Source: Methanosarcinaceae archaeon (lineage in GTDB: Archaea > Halobacteriota > Methanosarcinia > Methanosarcinales > Methanosarcinaceae). From it: a DNA stretch of 9,963 nucleotides. The position numbers and the translations under genes are program-made. Positions 6,641 through 9,963 of this stretch are shown here, piece after piece. The stretch is from contig JAUVKD010000006.1 of NCBI GenBank assembly GCA_030596385.1, positions 1 to 9,963 of the forward strand, written 5' to 3'. Below the pieces are notes generated by a model. It saw only the letters and a list, made by a program, of their open reading frames with translations, ran no database searches and was not told the DNA's origin. The first letter of the stretch is position 1. Each line of letters opens with the position of its first letter.

Positions 6641-8445
6641 TGTCACTAATATTTAAGAATCTGAATGTAAAATACGGAATATCCGATATATCTGTAGATA
6701 CTGGTATGGATGATAGTACGTGTATAGACGGTGATACTGATACGGGCACTGTTACTGGTGCCACCATTGGTACAATAACTGCACTGGACAATATATCGCT
6801 GGAAATAAATAAAGGGGAATGTGTTGCTGTGGTCGGTGAGTCGGGTTCGGGAAAATCCACGCTCTCACTTGCATCTATGAAACTATTGGCTCCAAACGCT
6901 CTGGTATCGGGACAGATATTCCTTGATGGCATGGATATATCAAACCTAAATGACAAAGAAATGGAAAAGATCAGGTGGAATAAGATCTCCATTGTGTTCC
7001 AGAATTACGGGGATGTATTAAACCCGGTTCACAGGGTTATTGACCAGGTTGCCGAACCACTTATCAAAAATGGGGAATCCTCCTCTGCTGCACAAAGTAA
7101 ATCCCGGGAAATGCTTGACTACCTGAAGATCAAGAAAGATCGGGGCAATCTATATCCACATCAAATAAGCGCTGGTGAACGGCAGCGGGTTTTAATGGCA
7201 ATGGCACTGATCACAGATCCGGATATTCTTGTAATGGATGAACCTGCTGCATCAGTGGATGCGATTACAAAATCATACCTTGCAGTGGTGATCAAACAGC
7301 AGGTGGATGCAGGAAAATCTGTGCTACTCATAACGCATGACCTTTCTTTTGCAACCCATTGTTCAGATCATATAGCTGTGCTTTATTTTGGCAGGATACT
7401 CGAATTACTGCCGTCCCGGGAATTGCTTGATGCGCCGCGTCACCCGTATACACGTGCACTTGTACGCTCGTTTCCGATTATAGGGCGTGCAAAGGATCTT
7501 GCGGGTGTGAGGGGAGTACCGCCTTCCCAGATATCACGTGCAACACAAGGTTGCATCTTCCAGCAACGATGTACCCAGTCGATTGATATTTGTTCAAAAT
7601 TGCAACCACAAGCAACGTCAAGAGGTAGCATGAAAAGCGAAGATCATGGTGGTGGAAGTAATGAAGATGGGTATTATGTTGTGTGCCACCGCGGAGGCAT
7701 AGCGACCATGATTTCTGTGAAGAATATTTTAAAATCATATGAAAATATTGAAGTTCTAAAAGGTGTTTCGCTTGTACTTGAGGAAGGTGAGATACTTGCA
7801 CTTGTTGGAGAGACGGGGTCAGGTAAGACTACACTTGCATATCTCGTTGCGGGTACGATTGAGCCTGATAGTGGAGAGATTAACTTCCGCGGAAGAGACG
7901 TTGGGAATATTGACAGAAAAGAGTTTTCAAGAATGGTCGGTCTAATTTACCAATCCCCGAGGGACTCGATAAGCCACAGGTTTACAATATTTGAAGCAAT
8001 CGCAGAACCTCTCAGGATACATGGGTTATTTGATGATGGCTCTGCTAAACGGATCAAAAACGCTTTGAAAGAGGTGCAGTTACCGGATGAAGATTATTTT
8101 ATACAAAAATATCCACATGAATTGAGTGGAGGCGAGTTGCAACGGGTGGCTATAGCACGGGCACTCATACTGGAACCGGATTTGCTCATAGCAGATGAGT
8201 CCACGTCCTTCCTTGATCCAAGCGTTCAGGCAAAGATCCTGAAACTTCTACTTGACCTTCAAAACGAACGGGGCATTTCCATGCTATTTGTAACGCATGA
8301 TATCGGGGTTGCACGCAAGGTTAGCGATCGGATCGCAGTTCTGCATGACGGCAATATCGTGGAAAATGCCCCGTCACATTGTGTTATTGAGAATCCGCAG
8401 CATCCGTACACGAAACTTCTGATCGAAACGGTAAAAAGAGTTTGA
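6640..8445 (+). CDS. Fused two-domain ABC transporter ATPase (NikD/DppD-NikE/DppF type)
   Basis: A cytoplasmic protein that supplies both ATPase domains of the importer in one 601-residue chain. Domain 1: Walker A GESGSGKST (66-74), Q-loop Q121, signature ISAGE (176-180), Walker B DILVMDEP (195-202), H-loop H233. Domain 2: Walker A GETGSGKTT (390-398), Q438, signature LSGGE (495-499), Walker B DLLIADES (514-521), H553. Between them is the oligo_HPY segment (HPYTRALVRSFP) with four cysteines, C305, C311, C318 and C349, the pattern associated with an iron-sulfur cluster in some DppD proteins. A second HPYTKLLI near the C-terminus closes domain 2. Oddities: a Thr/Asp/Gly-rich insert at about 15-45, a Gly/Ser/Asp-rich insert at about 322-345, and Ala in place of Gly in the first signature. 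An internal GGAGG plus ATG begins domain 2. Start: ATG 6640 overlaps the previous stop, with GGTGAG upstream. Confidence 0.93.
   Translation: MSLIFKNLNVKYGISDISVDTGMDDSTCIDGDTDTGTVTGATIGTITALDNISLEINKGECVAVVGESGSGKSTLSLASMKLLAPNALVSGQIFLDGMDISNLNDKEMEKIRWNKISIVFQNYGDVLNPVHRVIDQVAEPLIKNGESSSAAQSKSREMLDYLKIKKDRGNLYPHQISAGERQRVLMAMALITDPDILVMDEPAASVDAITKSYLAVVIKQQVDAGKSVLLITHDLSFATHCSDHIAVLYFGRILELLPSRELLDAPRHPYTRALVRSFPIIGRAKDLAGVRGVPPSQISRATQGCIFQQRCTQSIDICSKLQPQATSRGSMKSEDHGGGSNEDGYYVVCHRGGIATMISVKNILKSYENIEVLKGVSLVLEEGEILALVGETGSGKTTLAYLVAGTIEPDSGEINFRGRDVGNIDRKEFSRMVGLIYQSPRDSISHRFTIFEAIAEPLRIHGLFDDGSAKRIKNALKEVQLPDEDYFIQKYPHELSGGELQRVAIARALILEPDLLIADESTSFLDPSVQAKILKLLLDLQNERGISMLFVTHDIGVARKVSDRIAVLHDGNIVENAPSHCVIENPQHPYTKLLIETVKRV
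7693..7710 (+). promoter_or_regulatory. Internal GGAGG and ATG at the start of the second ATPase domain
   Basis: GGAGG (7693-7697) precedes in-frame ATG 7708 by 10 nt. Met357 begins MISVKNILKSYENI, a typical ABC ATPase N-terminus. This looks like the ribosome-binding site of a once separate NikE/DppF-type gene kept after fusion, and could still make a 245-residue single-domain ATPase. The spacing is slightly long. Confidence 0.4.
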
Positions 8446-8448
8446 ATT

Positions 8449-8547
8449 ATGAAAATGGCCTCTGTAGTTGCATTTGTTTGGAGTACAAAAAGTGTATTTG
8501 ATTGGCTTGGTTTTATCAGATTAACACGGCACAATTCCATAATCTAG
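8449..8547 (+). CDS. Possible 32-residue small protein after the ATPase gene
   Basis: An ATG three bases after the ATPase stop opens a 32-codon frame ending at TAG 8545-8547. The peptide is hydrophobic and basic (MKMASVVAFVWSTKSVFDWL followed by a basic-polar tail), with two tryptophans. AAGAG lies 8 nt before the ATG, within the end of the ATPase gene. I do not recognise it. Position in the operon favours translation, but a frame this short can easily arise by chance. Confidence 0.2.
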   Translation: MKMASVVAFVWSTKSVFDWLGFIRLTRHNSII

Positions 8548-8620
8548 TAATTTTTCACTTTTTTTGCCGAACATACCCACTTAATTAGGTAAATACTATT
8601 TTACAATCATTCATTTTTTT
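8548..8620 (+). terminator. T-rich terminator region of the transporter operon
   Basis: T5 at 8551-8555, T7 at 8559-8565 and T7 at 8614-8620 follow the operon on its own strand. Runs of U without a strong stem are the usual archaeal terminator. Apart from this, the possible small ORF and the minus-strand T-rich stretch, I see no gene in 8446-8826. Confidence 0.5.
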
Positions 8621-8751
8621 GAAAACTTGATTTACTGATGATCAGGAAAGGGGGATGGTCATTTAAAAATATTCACTTTTGGATTTTACCTGCGGAAAGT
8701 GCGAGATAGGATTGGATTGCGTGTTTTTTATCTGAAATCCGGATTGTATGA

Positions 8752-8770
8752 CATTAAAAATGAAAATTCA
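8752..8770 (-). terminator. T-rich terminator downstream of hsdM
   Basis: Read on the minus strand, 8770 to 8752 is TGAATTTTCATTTTTAATG, with T4 and T5 runs beginning about 60 nt past the hsdM stop. It fits an archaeal U-tract terminator facing the transporter terminator in this convergent region. Confidence 0.4.
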
Positions 8771-8826
8771 GAAGGATTATATGTTAATGTGACAAAGTAC
8801 GATTGGTTCATATAACCCCACGAACC

Positions 8827-9963
8827 TCAGATATTCAGGTCTCCCAACGTTTCAATAATTCTATTCTCTAAATCAAGTATTTTCCCCTTGATCACTTCCG
8901 GATTTTCATACTCGATCTCCTCGTATTCGATCTCCTTATATTTTGAGATGCTCAGGTCATAATCATTCTCTTTTATCTCGTCAAACGGAACAAAGAAACA
9001 TTTTGCTTTCCTATCTTTAAGATCGAGTTCATTCCTGCTATTGAAATTCTCAATAATATTCGGTATGTCGCCTTTTCCATCGATAAAAGTACGTTTATCG
9101 TCCAGACTGTAGCCGTCGGATGTCATGTCATAGAACCAGACTTTTTTGGTTGGTTCTCCTTTGGTGAATACCAATATGCCAGTGGATACGCCTGCATAGG
9201 GTTTGAAAACTCCGGATGGCATTGAGATAACAGCATCCAGCCGGCACTCTTCCAGCAATTTAGTACGAATCTTCTTATGGGCTTTGGAATTACCGAATAG
9301 AACCCCATCCGGCACGATCACGGCACACTTGCCGCCGCTTGAGAGGATGTTGTACATCAGTTCAAGGTAGAGGATCTCGGTTTTCTTTGTACTGATCGTG
9401 AACTGCCCGCTTATCTCGGATGCATCTATACTTCCTTTGAATGGCGGATTGGCTAACACAATATCATAGTGGTTTGCTTCGTCGTATCTGGTTGAGAGTG
9501 TGTTTATCTGTTTGATGTTTGGATTTGTGATGCCATGCATCATCAGGTTCATGAGGGAGATCCTTGTCATTGTCTGGTCAATGTCAAAACCCCAGAGCGT
9601 GTTCTCCCTGAGTGTTTTCCATTGTTTCTCGCTTAACCTGTCACCCTTGAAATTGTATTGATTCCCTTCTTCATCTGTCTTGATGAGATCGCCGGATGTG
9701 TTATTCTTCAAGATGTGCTCATAGGCAGCAACCAGAAATCCGGCAGTCCCGCAGGCAGGATCGCAGACTGCATGCCCGATCTGCGGGTTTACCAGTTCCA
9801 CCATCATTTTGATGATGTGCCTGGGAGTCCTGAACTGACCGTTCTTGCCTGCGGTTTTTAATTCTGATAGCAGGTATTCGTATATGTCACCTTTAGTGTC
9901 CCTGTTCTGCTCTTTTATGTGCATGCCGTCTATGATCTTCACGGCTTCAATAAGCAGGGATGG
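8827..9963 (-). CDS. hsdM: Type I restriction-modification DNA methyltransferase subunit HsdM, 5' truncated by the window edge
   Basis: The modification subunit of a type I restriction system; it methylates adenine at N6 using S-adenosylmethionine and works with an HsdS specificity subunit. The frame stays open to the right edge (PSLLIEAVKIIDG precedes the GTG at 9942), so the N-terminus, probably over 100 residues, is outside the window. Visible motifs: DTKGDIYEYLLSEL and GQFRTPRHII, which open the N6_Mtase domain; motif I DPACGTAGF (9762-9736), the SAM site; FDID downstream; and catalytic motif IV NPPF (9450-9439). FKPYAGVSTGILVF and a charged coiled-coil-like tail follow. The tail contains an in-frame 15-bp duplication encoding EIEYE twice. 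The stop is TGA at 8827. No hsdS or hsdR follows in the remaining 381 bp before the convergent transporter operon, so partners must lie upstream or be absent. The sequence shows no frameshift. Confidence 0.94.
   Translation of the reverse strand, partial: PSLLIEAVKIIDGMHIKEQNRDTKGDIYEYLLSELKTAGKNGQFRTPRHIIKMMVELVNPQIGHAVCDPACGTAGFLVAAYEHILKNNTSGDLIKTDEEGNQYNFKGDRLSEKQWKTLRENTLWGFDIDQTMTRISLMNLMMHGITNPNIKQINTLSTRYDEANHYDIVLANPPFKGSIDASEISGQFTISTKKTEILYLELMYNILSSGGKCAVIVPDGVLFGNSKAHKKIRTKLLEECRLDAVISMPSGVFKPYAGVSTGILVFTKGEPTKKVWFYDMTSDGYSLDDKRTFIDGKGDIPNIIENFNSRNELDLKDRKAKCFFVPFDEIKENDYDLSISKYKEIEYEEIEYENPEVIKGKILDLENRIIETLGDLNI
8907..8936 (-). repeat. Two-copy 15-bp tandem repeat in the hsdM tail
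   Basis: CGATCTCCT recurs at 8913-8921 and 8928-8936 within two 15-bp units. In frame it encodes EIEYE-EIEYE. It is probably a local slippage duplication that lengthens an acidic segment near the C-terminus. Confidence 0.5.

Noticed and set aside
8635..8745. Small palindromes CTGATGATCAG (8635-8645) and AATCCGGATT (8736-8745) as attachment sites or mobile-element ends
   Set aside because: They are short, not flanked by target duplications, and unaccompanied by a transposase or integrase.
8746..8911. GTATGA (8746) and TCATAC (8906) as a NikR operator
   Set aside because: The half-sites are 154 bp apart instead of about 16, one lies inside hsdM, and neither is at the transporter promoter.

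Overview
The window looks like a chromosomal segment from a methanogen-type euryarchaeon, probably in or near the Methanosarcinales. This rests on an FmdE-family protein, AT-rich intergenic DNA with archaeal TATA-like boxes (the same 11-mer AATATATAAAT lies upstream of two genes), Shine-Dalgarno sequences matching the archaeal 16S tail, and a surface protein ending in a PGF-CTERM-like anchor. The genus cannot be fixed from the sequence alone. I see no tRNA, rRNA, CRISPR array or insertion sequence.

Layout. (1) 132-1967, minus strand: a CPA1-type Na+/H+ antiporter with a cytosolic TrkA/RCK regulatory module. (2) 1968-2306: a divergent promoter region carrying the 12-mer AAATTGTAACCT once for each gene, in the same orientation relative to each. 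(3) 2307-2927, plus strand: an FmdE-family protein with a C-terminal four-cysteine zinc finger. (4) 2928-3087: a promoter region with a TATA box and an interrupted palindrome over the predicted transcription start. (5) 3088-8445, plus strand: a tightly packed operon for a nickel/peptide-type (Opp/Dpp/Nik) ABC importer, made of an anchored binding protein, two permeases and one protein that fuses both ATPases. (6) 8446-8826: a convergent intergenic region with T-rich terminators and a possible 32-codon ORF. (7) 8827 to the right edge, minus strand: a type I restriction-modification methyltransferase (HsdM) whose N-terminus lies outside the window.

How the genes work together. The binding protein captures a peptide-like or metal-chelate ligand at the cell surface, the two permeases form the channel, and the fused ATPase drives import. 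The FmdE protein just upstream may be a metal- or cofactor-related partner; this is inferred from position and cysteine content. The antiporter is a separate unit for ion and pH homeostasis but may share regulation with the FmdE gene. HsdM belongs to an unrelated defence locus.

Most interesting points: an internal ribosome-binding site plus ATG exactly at the start of the antiporter's RCK module, with a Shine-Dalgarno 10-mer identical to the one at the preferred gene start; a second internal GGAGG plus ATG at the start of the second ATPase domain; the mirrored 12-mer between the divergent genes; and the palindrome at the transporter promoter. I did not find a clearly novel multi-gene system.
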